Origin: Methanobacteriota archaeon | GTDB taxonomy: Archaea > Halobacteriota > Methanomicrobia > Methanomicrobiales > Methanoculleaceae | Direction of reading: 5' to 3' | DNA: 64,000 nucleotides | Assembly: GCA_023393455.1 (NCBI GenBank) | Contig: JAEWLJ010000002.1 | Location: 1 to 64,000, forward strand | In this document: positions 42,116 through 51,258 of the stretch, piece after piece | Position numbering within the stretch: the first letter of the stretch is position 1 | Layout: each line of letters begins with the position of its first letter | Position numbers and translations under genes: made by a program | The notes under the pieces: generated by a model | Told to the model about the DNA's origin: nothing | Seen by the model: the letters and a program-made list of their open reading frames with translations, nothing else | Databases searched by the model: none

Positions 42116-42316
42116 TTAATCCGGTTTCTGTCCTTTTTGAAGATCGTGAGCGATGGCGTTCGAGATATCCGCTGCGGTATCGGTATGCACCAGCACGAAT
42201 GTTCTGCTCACCGACGCCGTTACGCCTGCCGCTAGCTGCGTGCCGAAGATGATGGGATGCAGGGCAGGGTATGACCATACCCCGCACGGAACCCCTGAAA
42301 TCCTGATCACGTTCAC
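42116..42316 (-). CDS. Small hypothetical protein
   Basis: 66 residues from GTG 42316 (VNVIRISGVPCGVWSYPALH, then PIIFGTQLAAGVTASVSRTF and VLVHTDTAADISNAIAHDLQ). The frame stays open upstream to a TAA at about 42375 with similar-looking sequence (YSAGESVKYYRIRREDTVN). A good TATA box, ATTATAAAAG, is at 42371-42380 on this strand. No family recognised; it may be the remaining end of a longer gene. Confidence 0.4.
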   Translation of the reverse strand: MNVIRISGVPCGVWSYPALHPIIFGTQLAAGVTASVSRTFVLVHTDTAADISNAIAHDLQKGQKPD

Positions 42317-42537
42317 CGTGTCTTCCCGCCTGATCCTGTAGTATTTTACAGATTCACCGGCAGAATAACCCTTTTATAATAGACGCCCCCTTCACCCGCC
42401 CCTCATGGAGAGAGATGGATGACGGCAGGAGAGAGCACGAGAGCAAGAGGGGCAGGACTCTCGCCATACAACCTGGCAAAGCCCAATCGGTCACGCGGAA
42501 GAGAACAGAACCCTGCACCGGGTGCAGGAGGCATCCG

Positions 42538-42909
42538 ATGGCGCAGATGAGGAAACGGGGTCTTGCATTCGCAGACGAAGCGACCCGTCAGCGGGTCGCG
42601 AGCGCCGGGGGCAGGGCGCCGCACACTGAGCGTGGCCTCCAGGCTGCAAGCACCGAGACCCGTCAGCGGGTCGCGAGCGCCGGGGGCAGGGCGCCGCACA
42701 CTGAGCGAGGTCTCCAGGCTGCAAGCGCAGAGACCCGTCAGCGGGTCGCGAGCGCCGGAGGCAGAGCGCCGCACGAAGCACGAGGCCACCAGGCCGCCGA
42801 TGAAGAGACACCGAGACGTGTTGCACGGACCGGCGGGAGCTCCCCGCATGAGAAGCGGGGCTCCCGGAAAGGCACCCGTCTCGGGATCGGCAGGGAACTC
42901 TCCCCATAG
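42538..42909 (+). CDS. KGG-type tandem-repeat protein (stress-protein-like)
   Basis: 123 residues from ATG 42538, six bases after AGGAGG. It is built of a 25-residue unit (TRQRVASAGGRAPHTERGLQ plus AASTE) repeated about three times, flanked by diverged units (KRGLAFADEA... and TPRRVARTGGSSPHEKRGSR). The RxxASxGGRAxH core resembles the KGG repeat of bacterial general stress proteins. The DNA repeat is 75 bp (starts at 42583, 42658, 42733) and almost identical between units, so copy number may vary. Function in archaea unknown. Confidence 0.6.
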   Translation: MAQMRKRGLAFADEATRQRVASAGGRAPHTERGLQAASTETRQRVASAGGRAPHTERGLQAASAETRQRVASAGGRAPHEARGHQAADEETPRRVARTGGSSPHEKRGSRKGTRLGIGRELSP

Positions 42910-42924
42910 CGATCCCGGCGTCGC

Positions 42925-45171
42925 TCACGGGGAGAAGGGATCGTCCGCTTCCGTTCCCTGCGCCCGCGGTTCCCAGGCCGGCGATCGCCGGGGTTCCGCC
43001 GCCGGGGTTCGGGCATATGCCGCCCCCGCAGCCTTCAGGAACGAGGGGTAGTACCGGGTAACGTACTCTTTCACCATCCGGCGGGACGAGAACCGGGGGG
43101 CGTTACTCTTGATCGACTCTTTCATCATCTTCACCCAGCCGTGAGGAATATCGTCGATCGAACGGTCGTAGTAGAGCGGGACGACCTCCTTCTCCAGGAG
43201 GTCGTAGATCGTCGCCGCATCGACGGCGTTCCTCGCCTCACGGTCGGTTGCCGCTTCTTCCCCGAACGCCCATCCGTTTCTGCCGTTGTAGCCTTCGATC
43301 CACCACCCGTCCAGGATGGAGAGGTTCAGCACCCCGTTGAGCGACGCCTTCATCCCGCTCGTTCCGCTCGCCTCCATCGGGGGCAGGGGGTTGTTCAGCC
43401 AGACGTCGACGCCGTGCACCAGGTACTGCGCCACCTGCTCGCCGTAGTCCTCGATGAACACGATACGTCCCCCGAATTCGGGCTGCTGTGCGTAACGGTA
43501 GATATTCTGGAGCACGCGCTTGCCATCGTTGTCGTTCGGGTGGGCCTTGCCGGCGAAGACGATCTGGACGGGGTACCAGGGGTTGTTCAGGATGCGCTTC
43601 AGCCGGTCGAGATCCTCAAAGATGAGGTGTGCCCGCTTGTAGGTCGAGAACCGCCGGGCAAACCCGATCGTCAGGACGGAGGGGTTGAGGAACGCCCCTT
43701 CCACCGCAGGGTTCGATGTCCCTCTGCTGTCTGTCGCCCACTTAATCCGCTCCCGCTCCCGGATTCGGTGGATGAGTTTTCCCTTCAGGTGGAGATGGGC
43801 ATCCCAGAGTTCATCGTCCGGAACTTCATCGATGAGTTCCCAGACCGCCGGGTCGTCATGCTCCGAGAGCCAGTCGGGAGAGGTCGGCCCGATGTAGCGG
43901 TCGTAGAGGCCCTTGACCCGGGGGTTCAACCAGGTCGGGAGATGGACGCCGTTCGTGACATGGTCGATGGGCACCATCGTCTCGGGCATCTCCGGCCACA
44001 GGCAGTTCCACATCTGCCGGGTGACGGTCCCATTCGCGCACGAAACCCCGTTGTGGTGTGCGGAAGATCGCAGGGCGAACGCGGTCATGTTGAAGCCTGC
44101 GCCGGGGTTCTCGGGGTGGACGCCGAGTTGCAGGAACCGGGTCCGGTCAATGCCGAGCGCCGGGTAATACGTCTTGAAATAACGGTCGATGAGGTCTGCA
44201 GGGAATACGTCGTGGCCCGCCGGGACGGGCGTGTGCGTGGTGAAGATCGATGTCGCCTGAACCTCGCAGAAAGCCTCCTCGAACTCCATCCCCCGCTCGA
44301 CCCGCTCCCGGATACGTTCGAGCAGCGCAAACGCCGGGTGGCCTTCGTTCAGGTGCACCGCCGAGTACTCGATACCGAGGGCGTGGAGCACCTTTCTCCC
44401 GCCGATGCCGAGGACGATCTCCTGGCGGAGGCGCTGCTCCAGGTCTCCCGTGTAGAGCCGGGAGGATATGTCCCGGTTATGGGCGTCGTTGCAGGGGATA
44501 TCCGTATCCAGGAGGTAGAGCGGCACCTTGCCGACCTGGACCTTCCAGACGCCGACATAGATGGGCGGGTCGATATGCGGGACCCGGACCACCAGATCTT
44601 CGCCGGACGCATCGAGCACCCGGGTGATCGGCGCTGCGGTGCGGTCGACCGGTTCGGTGATCCCCTCCTGCCAGCCGTCGGGGTTGATGTGCTGGTGCAG
44701 GTAGCCCTGCGAGTACATGAACCCGACGGCGACCATCGGGAGACCGAGGTCGCTCGCCTCTTTCAAGTGGTCGCCGGCCAGGAACCCAAGCCCTCCCGCG
44801 TAGAAGGGAAGCGAGTGATGGAGCCCGTATTCAGCCGAGAAATAGGCGATCGTGACTCTCGGGTGGTCGGGGAACTCCTGTGAGAACCAGGTCGCGTTGG
44901 CGGTCATGTAGCGTTTGAACCGGCGCATAACGATATCGTAGCGGTGAAGGTAGGCCGGGTTCTCAGCCGCCCGGTTCAGGAACTCGACCGGTATATCCCG
45001 GAGCATCCGGACCGGGTTATGGACGCTTGCCTTCCACGCCTGCTGGTTCACCTGCTTGAAGAGTATTCGGGCCTCTGGATTCCAGCTCCACCAGAGATTG
45101 TATGCGAGGTCGACGAGCCCGGAGATCCGTTCCGGGACGTGGGCAAACTGATCGTGTAGTGAATCCCCCAT
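42925..45171 (-). CDS. glgP: Alpha-glucan (glycogen/maltodextrin) phosphorylase
   Basis: 748 residues. N-terminal DUF3417-like start VPERISGLVDLAYNLWWSWN and the phosphorylase body: VAVGFMYSQGYLHQHINPDG, GYFKTYYPALG-type region, IGFARRFSTYKRAHLIFEDL, FAGKAHPNDNDGKRVLQNIY, and the PLP-lysine segment EASGTSGMKASLNGVLNLS (~620). It releases glucose-1-phosphate from storage glucan. The last ~25 residues (EPRRSPAWEPRAQGTEADD) are a non-conserved tail. A TATA box lies at 45207-45221. It is the last gene of the glucan cluster but has its own promoter. Confidence 0.93.
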   Translation of the reverse strand: MGDSLHDQFAHVPERISGLVDLAYNLWWSWNPEARILFKQVNQQAWKASVHNPVRMLRDIPVEFLNRAAENPAYLHRYDIVMRRFKRYMTANATWFSQEFPDHPRVTIAYFSAEYGLHHSLPFYAGGLGFLAGDHLKEASDLGLPMVAVGFMYSQGYLHQHINPDGWQEGITEPVDRTAAPITRVLDASGEDLVVRVPHIDPPIYVGVWKVQVGKVPLYLLDTDIPCNDAHNRDISSRLYTGDLEQRLRQEIVLGIGGRKVLHALGIEYSAVHLNEGHPAFALLERIRERVERGMEFEEAFCEVQATSIFTTHTPVPAGHDVFPADLIDRYFKTYYPALGIDRTRFLQLGVHPENPGAGFNMTAFALRSSAHHNGVSCANGTVTRQMWNCLWPEMPETMVPIDHVTNGVHLPTWLNPRVKGLYDRYIGPTSPDWLSEHDDPAVWELIDEVPDDELWDAHLHLKGKLIHRIRERERIKWATDSRGTSNPAVEGAFLNPSVLTIGFARRFSTYKRAHLIFEDLDRLKRILNNPWYPVQIVFAGKAHPNDNDGKRVLQNIYRYAQQPEFGGRIVFIEDYGEQVAQYLVHGVDVWLNNPLPPMEASGTSGMKASLNGVLNLSILDGWWIEGYNGRNGWAFGEEAATDREARNAVDAATIYDLLEKEVVPLYYDRSIDDIPHGWVKMMKESIKSNAPRFSSRRMVKEYVTRYYPSFLKAAGAAYARTPAAEPRRSPAWEPRAQGTEADDPFSP

Positions 45172-45206
45172 GAATTCTATCCCCTTTTGAGTTGTGTAAT
45201 CTCAGG

Positions 45207-45221
45207 TTTATTATTATATAT
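45207..45221 (-). promoter_or_regulatory. TATA box of the phosphorylase gene
   Basis: The minus strand reads CATATATAATAATAA, 40-50 bases before the ATG, in the only AT-rich stretch of the 270-bp gap between malQ and glgP. The remaining ~200 bp of that gap show no gene. Confidence 0.6.
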
Positions 45222-45443
45222 GTTTAAGGATTTTTTTAAAATAGTGAAAGAACGAGAAAATCAAGACATCATGGGCTTCTTTGGGAAGGCGAGAGCCGGA
45301 GAACATACCCCGGCGCATGGTGGTTTCGTCCCGGGACCGGGATGGGTGGACGCTGCTCCGGGGGTGCGGGGGCCGCTCGAACGCCCCCTCCACCGGGGCC
45401 TCCTGCGCGGGCGCAATACCTCATATCGCGAAGCCAGGCAGCC

Positions 45444-46940
45444 TCATCTCCTTCCGTATATCTCCGTCACCTCGGTGAACTCCCGGAGGGCCTCCTCCCC
45501 CGCCTGATTCGGCCGGAGCCGCCACTCCCAGTTCCCCTCCGTCGTGCCCGGCCGGTTCATCCGCGCCTCCTCCCCGAGACCGAGGATGTCCTGCATCGGG
45601 ACGATGACGGTACTGGCAGGGGAGAGCATCGCGAGACGGATGAGGATCCGGTGTACCTGGTCGGTGCCGACCCGCCCTCCGATGTAGCGGAAGAGCAGGT
45701 CCTTCTGGTCGTCGGAGGTCTCGTGCTCGAACCATCCCCGGATGGTGTTGTTGTCGTGCGTCCCCGTGTAGGCGACGCAGTCCCGTGTGATGTTGTGCGG
45801 CGCGTGAGGGTTCCGCGCGACGTCGCCGGAGAGACCGAAGGTCAGGACCTTCATCCCCGCGAACCCGAAGTAGGCCATCATCTCGTGGACGTCGGGGGTG
45901 ATGTAGCCGAGGTCTTCGGCGATGATAGGAAGACACGGCCGGCTCCGCACGAGCAGGGTGAAGAGGTCCCGGCCGGGGGCATCGACCCAGCGCCCGTTCT
46001 CCGCGGTCTCATCGCCGGCAGGCACCTCCCAGTACTGCACGAACCCCCGGAAATGGTCGAGGCGCAGCCGGTCGACGAGGGCGAGGGTGCGTTCGATCCG
46101 GCTCTCCCACCACGCGAACCCCTGCTCCCGGTGCGCGTCCCAGTTGTAGACCGGGTTCCCCCAGAGTTGCCCCGTATCGCTGAACGCATCAGGGGGCACG
46201 CCCGAGACGGCGCTCGGTCTCTTCTGCTCGTCGAGTTTGAAGAGACCCGGGTTCGCCCAGACATCGACGCTGTCGTAGGTGAGGTAGATGGGGATATCGC
46301 CGATGATCTGGAGGTGGCGTGCACGGCAGTGGACTTTCAGCGCCTGCCACTGGCGGTCGAAGACATACTGGAGAAACTTCTCCCGGAAGATCCGGTCGGC
46401 AAGTTCCGTGCCGTGTTTTTCGAGCGCCTCCTCGTGCCGGTCCCGGATCCCGGCCGGCCAATCGCTCCAGACCTTCCCGGAGAACCGCTCTTTGAGGGCG
46501 ACGAAGATGGCGTAGTCGTTGAGCCACGACGTGTTGCCGGCCGCAAAATCCTCGTAGCGAAAATCGTCCTGGTGTTCCTTGAACCGCTCAAACGCTCTAT
46601 CGAAGAGGCCGTTCTTGTAGTCGAGAACCGCACGATAGTCGACCCGATCTATGGGAAATTCCGGTGGGTCTGCGATATCCTCCGGGGCGAGGAGACCGTC
46701 TGCGACCATCTGCTCGGGGCTGATGAGCCAGGTGTTTCCTGCGAACGCCGACGTGCCCTGGTAAGGTGAGTTGGCGAACTCCGGGCACGTCGGGTTGAGC
46801 GGGAGGATCTGCCAGTAGCGCTGCCCGGTAGCGGCGAGGAGGTCCGCGAACCGGTGCGCCGCGGGCCCGAGATCTCCGATCCCGTATGCCGACGGGAGCG
46901 ACGTTATGTGCAGGAGAATTCCGCTGCTCCGCCTGTTCAT
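45444..46940 (-). CDS. malQ: 4-alpha-glucanotransferase (amylomaltase, GH77)
   Basis: 498 residues, typical GH77 length. RSSGILLHITSLPSAYGIGD at the start, YWQILPLNPT, nucleophile region VDRLRLDHFRGFVQYWEVPA (~290), acid/base region LPIIAEDLGYITPDVHEMM (~340), and AYTGTHDNNTIRGWF (~395). It rearranges malto-oligosaccharides, giving glucans for the phosphorylase. It follows the GH57-DUF3536 gene by 13 bases and shares its transcript. Confidence 0.93.
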   Translation of the reverse strand: MNRRSSGILLHITSLPSAYGIGDLGPAAHRFADLLAATGQRYWQILPLNPTCPEFANSPYQGTSAFAGNTWLISPEQMVADGLLAPEDIADPPEFPIDRVDYRAVLDYKNGLFDRAFERFKEHQDDFRYEDFAAGNTSWLNDYAIFVALKERFSGKVWSDWPAGIRDRHEEALEKHGTELADRIFREKFLQYVFDRQWQALKVHCRARHLQIIGDIPIYLTYDSVDVWANPGLFKLDEQKRPSAVSGVPPDAFSDTGQLWGNPVYNWDAHREQGFAWWESRIERTLALVDRLRLDHFRGFVQYWEVPAGDETAENGRWVDAPGRDLFTLLVRSRPCLPIIAEDLGYITPDVHEMMAYFGFAGMKVLTFGLSGDVARNPHAPHNITRDCVAYTGTHDNNTIRGWFEHETSDDQKDLLFRYIGGRVGTDQVHRILIRLAMLSPASTVIVPMQDILGLGEEARMNRPGTTEGNWEWRLRPNQAGEEALREFTEVTEIYGRR

Positions 46941-46953
46941 GCCCGCTCCCCTC

Positions 46954-49323
46954 TCACGTCACCCGCACGCCGAGGCATGCCGCCGCCTTCCTGAAGGCCT
47001 CTGTCCATCGTCCTGTACCCCCATCGCGGCGCTCCCGCACCATCGCATAGTGCCCGCGCATCCCGACGCAGAACTTCCAGCTCTCCTCAAGGGTGAGCGG
47101 CAAAGGAAATATCTTTGCGCACTCAAAGATGCGGGAGACCTCCTCGAGCGGGGCGGGGTCGTCCGGCCGGGCAGCCGCCGCCCGGAGCGCGAGCGTGATC
47201 CGCCTGCTCGCCGCCGCCCCGAGGGACGCGAGATCGGCCTCGATGACCTCTCGCCGCATCTCCTCCGCGAGCGCGAGCGACCGCTCCGGATCAGGGCACC
47301 CCTCTTCGATCATCGCGAGCAGCCGGACCACGCGGGCGTGCGCCAGAAGGCGGGCGGCGGCTCCCGGTAGGGGAATCCCGAGGTCGTCGAGCGCTTCGAT
47401 CGTCGCCGCCGAGTCGCGATAGACCGCACAGACGGCCTCTCCGATACCGGGCGCGATCTCGCCGACGATCCTCCACCGCTCCTCCCCGGAGAGGTCTTGC
47501 GCGGTGTAGACCCGGGAGAAGGTCCAACGTATCGCCCCGGCCGGATCGTAGTTCTCCCACGCCGCCCGGAGCGCCTCCCCGCCGCCGTCCTCGCGCACGC
47601 CGATGACGACCCGGTCGATCCCGGAGAAGCACACGGCCGTATCGAAGAGCCCCTCTTTTCCCGTCGCCCGCGACCGCACCCAGACGGTCCCGAGGATGCG
47701 GCGCTCTTTTGCATTCAAGCGATACGACCAGTCTCCATGAACGGCGTACATCCCCGACGCAGCCGCGGGGTGTTCGATGCCGAAGAGCGCGTAGAGCGCC
47801 GCACCGGCCGCCACCCGGGAGAGATCGACCGCTGCCGACCGGACCAGGACGTCATAGACCTCCGCTCCGGTCGCGTAGCGCGGATCGTTCACCGGAGCGC
47901 GGCGGAGGATCTCGACGAACGTCGCCTCGATATCGAGGTCGAGAACCTGACGGGCGATATCCATAGCCCTTTTTGCGTGCCGCATCACCTGGACGCTCCC
48001 CGGCTCGGTGATGTCGTCGAAGAACCAGCCGCAGCTCGTCTGCATCAGCATCGCCTGCCGCTCCAGTTCAAGCAGGGCAAGCACCCGCCGCCGCTCTCCG
48101 GCATCGATGCCGAAGGGCGCGTGCCGGGAGAAGAACGCCGTCACGGACTCGTCCGACCACCGGCCGAGGAGGAGTTCGACGGCGTCGTCGCGGGCCTCCG
48201 CCGGGTCGCGGACGAGAAGAGCGAGCGCCTCCTCCGACCGGGGAGCGAGAGCGTCCCTGACCATCTCGATCGCCTCCCGGAGCGGTCCGCGCCACGCCTG
48301 CGACCACCCGGGCTCTTTTCCGGTATGGCACCCGCACTCTCCCCGCCATCGTTCAATGCCGTGAGCGCAGCTCCACGATGTCTCAGCGCGGAGACGCGCC
48401 TCGTGCGTGGGCGGGTGGGCGTCGAGGTACTCGCCGTAGACCGTGAGGCGAACGCCGCGGTGCGCCTCGATGGCTTCAAGGCAGCGGGCGAGCGCCATCT
48501 CCCCGAACTTCCGGTGGTGGCCGTAGGTCTCGGCATCGGTTGCGATATGCACAAGTTCCGGCCGGTCGCTCTCCGGGGAGAAGGCGTCGAGCAACCGTCC
48601 GGCGAACCGCTGCCCGTCGGAGAGCAGGTCGCCGAACGCGACGTCGCGGGCGATCGTCCCGTCGTAGAAGAAGACGGCTATGCTTCGCCCGGAAGGGAGC
48701 CGGCAGAGGTAGGGCATCCTCGTCTCGACCCCCCCGCCGGAGACGTCCGTCCAGCCTTCCTCCCCGATCGCCCGCACGCCTGCGGCCTGGTGGGGGGCGA
48801 GGATGGTGAACCGGATCCCCGCCGCCGCCAGCGCCTCCAGGGATTCGGTATCGACCGCCGTCTCCGGGAGCCACATCCCCTCAGGCATCCTCCCGAACCT
48901 CGAAACAAAGTCGCGGACTCCCCAGGCGACCTGGGTCCGTTTGTCCCGCCGGGTCGAGATGGGCATGATGGTGTGGTTGTAGCAGCAGGCGATTGCAGAA
49001 CCGTGGCCGCCGTAGCGCTCCCGGCTCTCCCGGTCGGCGTCGAGGATCGCGCCGTAGACCTCCGGGCGGTGCCGCTCGAGCCAGGATAAGAGCGTCGGTG
49101 CGGCCGTGAAACTGATCCGTGCATAATTGTTCACGAGGTCCTCGATCAGCCCCTCGCCGTCGAGGATGCGTGCGGCGGTGTTCGGGGCGTAGCACTCCGC
49201 GGTCACCCGCTCGTTCCAGTCGTGGTAGGGAGCGGCCGACCGCTGCACCTCAACCTCCCCGAGCCAGGGGTTTTCCCTCGGGGGCTGGTAGAAGTGGCCG
49301 TGGATGCAGACAGCGCGATCCAT
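46954..49323 (-). CDS. GH57 glycoside hydrolase with DUF3536
   Basis: 789 residues from ATG 49323, two bases after the glgB stop. GH57 motifs: CIHGHFYQPPRENPWLGEVE (motif 1), IACCYNHTIMPISTRRDKRT, PEGMWLPETAVDTESLEALA (nucleophile region) and VHIATDAETYGHHRKFGEMA (catalytic Asp). The C-terminal ~430 residues form the DUF3536 region with QAMLMQTSCGWFFDDITEPG. It probably hydrolyses or transfers alpha-glucan. The frame is open upstream into glgB, but the conserved start is here. Confidence 0.85.
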   Translation of the reverse strand: MDRAVCIHGHFYQPPRENPWLGEVEVQRSAAPYHDWNERVTAECYAPNTAARILDGEGLIEDLVNNYARISFTAAPTLLSWLERHRPEVYGAILDADRESRERYGGHGSAIACCYNHTIMPISTRRDKRTQVAWGVRDFVSRFGRMPEGMWLPETAVDTESLEALAAAGIRFTILAPHQAAGVRAIGEEGWTDVSGGGVETRMPYLCRLPSGRSIAVFFYDGTIARDVAFGDLLSDGQRFAGRLLDAFSPESDRPELVHIATDAETYGHHRKFGEMALARCLEAIEAHRGVRLTVYGEYLDAHPPTHEARLRAETSWSCAHGIERWRGECGCHTGKEPGWSQAWRGPLREAIEMVRDALAPRSEEALALLVRDPAEARDDAVELLLGRWSDESVTAFFSRHAPFGIDAGERRRVLALLELERQAMLMQTSCGWFFDDITEPGSVQVMRHAKRAMDIARQVLDLDIEATFVEILRRAPVNDPRYATGAEVYDVLVRSAAVDLSRVAAGAALYALFGIEHPAAASGMYAVHGDWSYRLNAKERRILGTVWVRSRATGKEGLFDTAVCFSGIDRVVIGVREDGGGEALRAAWENYDPAGAIRWTFSRVYTAQDLSGEERWRIVGEIAPGIGEAVCAVYRDSAATIEALDDLGIPLPGAAARLLAHARVVRLLAMIEEGCPDPERSLALAEEMRREVIEADLASLGAAASRRITLALRAAAARPDDPAPLEEVSRIFECAKIFPLPLTLEESWKFCVGMRGHYAMVRERRDGGTGRWTEAFRKAAACLGVRVT

Positions 49324-49325
49324 CG

Positions 49326-51254
49326 TCACGCCCCCTCGGGGGTGAAGACGACCGCCGCGAGCGGGGGCAGGGTGAGCGGGAGCGACCACGGCCGGCCATG
49401 TACCGGCACCTGCTCCGCTTCCACCCCACCGAGGTTCCCGACGCCGCTCCCGCCGTACTCGGTCGCATCGCTGTTGAGCACCTCTTTCCAGAACCCGCCG
49501 AACGGGACGCCGACCCGGTAGTCGTAGCGCGGCACCGGGGTGAAGTTGCAGGCGACCAGAGCGACGTCGTCGGCCGACCGCCCCCGCCGCAGGTAGGCGA
49601 CGACGCTCTTCTCGACGTCCGAGAAGTCGACCCACTCGAACCCAGCCGGATCGGCGTCCCGCTCGTAGAGGGCGGGCAGGCGGCGGTAGAGGCGATTCAA
49701 GTCGGCGACCCACCGGAGGATCCCCTGGTGCGGGGCGTACTCCAGGAGGCGCCACTCAAGCCCGGTCTCGTGGCTCCACTCCGACCACTGCCCGAACTCC
49801 CCGCCCATGAAGAGGAGTTTCTTTCCAGGGTGCGTGAACATGTACCCGAAGAGCAGACGGAGGTTCGCCCGTTTACGCCACTCGTCGCCGGGCATCTTCC
49901 CGATGAGCGAACTTTTCTCGTGAACGACCTCGTCGTGCGAGAGGGGGAGGACGTAACGCTCGGAGAACGCGTACCATATGCTGAACGTCAGGAGATCGGG
50001 GCGGTACTTCCTAAAGACCGGGTCGAGCGTGAAGTAATCCAGCGTATCGTGCATCCAGCCCATGTTCCACTTCAGGTCGAACCCGAGCCCCCCGGTCGCG
50101 GTCGGGGCGGTCACCCCCGGCCAGGCGGTCGCCTCCTCGGCGATGACGAGGACGTCGGGGAAGTTTGCGTGGACGGTCTCGTTCACCTTCCGCAGGAAAC
50201 TCATCGACTCGAGGTCCTCCCGCCCGCCGTAGGCGTTCGGCGTCCACTCCCCGGCGCTCCGGGCGTAGTCGAGGTAGAGCATCGACGAGACCGCATCCAC
50301 CCGGAGGCCGTCCGCGTGGTAGCGTTCGAGCCAGAAGACGGCGCTGCTCGTGAGGAACGACCGGACCTCGTTCCTCGCGAGATTGAAGACGTAACTCTTC
50401 CATTCCGGGTGGTAGCGCCGGCCGGGGAGGGCGTGCTCGTAGAGGTAGGTGCCGTCGAAGTAAGAGAGGCCGTAGCCGTCGGAAGGGAAGTGGGACGGCA
50501 CCCAGTCGAGGATCACCCCGATCCCGCGGTGGTGGAGATGGTCGACGAGGTGCATGAACTCCTGCGGGGTGCCGTACCTGCTCGTGGGGGCGAAGTAGCC
50601 GAGCGTCTGGTAGCCCCAGGAGGGATAGAACGGGTGCTCCATCACCGGAAGGAACTCGACGTGGGTGAACCCCGTCTCAAGCAGGTGGTCGGCGAGTTCG
50701 GTTGCGAGGTCCCGGTAGTTATTGCACCGCCGTTCCCCCTCCTGCATCCGCCACGAACCGAGATGGACCTCGTAGACCGATATCGGGGCGTCCGGTGTGT
50801 TCACCTCCTCCCGGCAGCGCATCCACGCCCGGTCTCGCCAGGCGTAGGAGAGATCCCAGACGACGGACGCGGTCTTCGGCGGAACCTCCCAGAAGCGGGC
50901 GAACGGATCGCCTTTCTCCACGCAGTAATCGCGGTACCTGCTCCGGATATGGTATTTATAGAGCGCCCCGTGACCGATATCCGGGACGAACCCCTCCCAG
51001 ATGCCTGAGTCGTCGCCCCGCACCGTGAGCGGGTCTTCTCCCGCCCTCCACCCATTGAAGTCCCCGATGACCGAGACTTCGGCGGCGTTCGGCGCCCAGA
51101 CGGAGAAGAACGTCCCCTGCACACCGTCGGCGACGGCGAGATGTGTCCCCAGCTTCTCGTAGAGGCGGGAGTGGTTCCCCTGCCGGAAGAGGTAGACGTC
51201 GTAATCGGTGACGAGGCTCCCGGTCTTCGTGATATCGGGCAACGCCTGCTGCAC
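49326..51254 (-). CDS. glgB: 1,4-alpha-glucan branching enzyme (GH13)
   Basis: 642 residues. CBM48 domain (FFSVWAPNAAEVSVIGDFNG), GH13 barrel with WGYQTLGYFAPTSRYGTPQE, GIGVILDWVPSHFPSDG, nucleophile HADGLRVDAVSSMLYLDY (~335), acid/base DVLVIAEEATAWPG (~390) and YVLPLSHDEVVHEKSSLIGK (~455), then the beta-sandwich end. It makes alpha-1,6 branches in glycogen. It follows the glucan synthase gene by 4 bases and is followed by the GH57 gene with 2 bases. Confidence 0.93.
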   Translation of the reverse strand: MQQALPDITKTGSLVTDYDVYLFRQGNHSRLYEKLGTHLAVADGVQGTFFSVWAPNAAEVSVIGDFNGWRAGEDPLTVRGDDSGIWEGFVPDIGHGALYKYHIRSRYRDYCVEKGDPFARFWEVPPKTASVVWDLSYAWRDRAWMRCREEVNTPDAPISVYEVHLGSWRMQEGERRCNNYRDLATELADHLLETGFTHVEFLPVMEHPFYPSWGYQTLGYFAPTSRYGTPQEFMHLVDHLHHRGIGVILDWVPSHFPSDGYGLSYFDGTYLYEHALPGRRYHPEWKSYVFNLARNEVRSFLTSSAVFWLERYHADGLRVDAVSSMLYLDYARSAGEWTPNAYGGREDLESMSFLRKVNETVHANFPDVLVIAEEATAWPGVTAPTATGGLGFDLKWNMGWMHDTLDYFTLDPVFRKYRPDLLTFSIWYAFSERYVLPLSHDEVVHEKSSLIGKMPGDEWRKRANLRLLFGYMFTHPGKKLLFMGGEFGQWSEWSHETGLEWRLLEYAPHQGILRWVADLNRLYRRLPALYERDADPAGFEWVDFSDVEKSVVAYLRRGRSADDVALVACNFTPVPRYDYRVGVPFGGFWKEVLNSDATEYGGSGVGNLGGVEAEQVPVHGRPWSLPLTLPPLAAVVFTPEGA

Positions 51255-51258
51255 GCTC

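Noticed and set aside
42583..42807. CRISPR or minisatellite outside a gene
   Set aside because: The 75-bp units are a multiple of three, stay in frame and encode a consistent 25-residue repeat, so it is a coding repeat.
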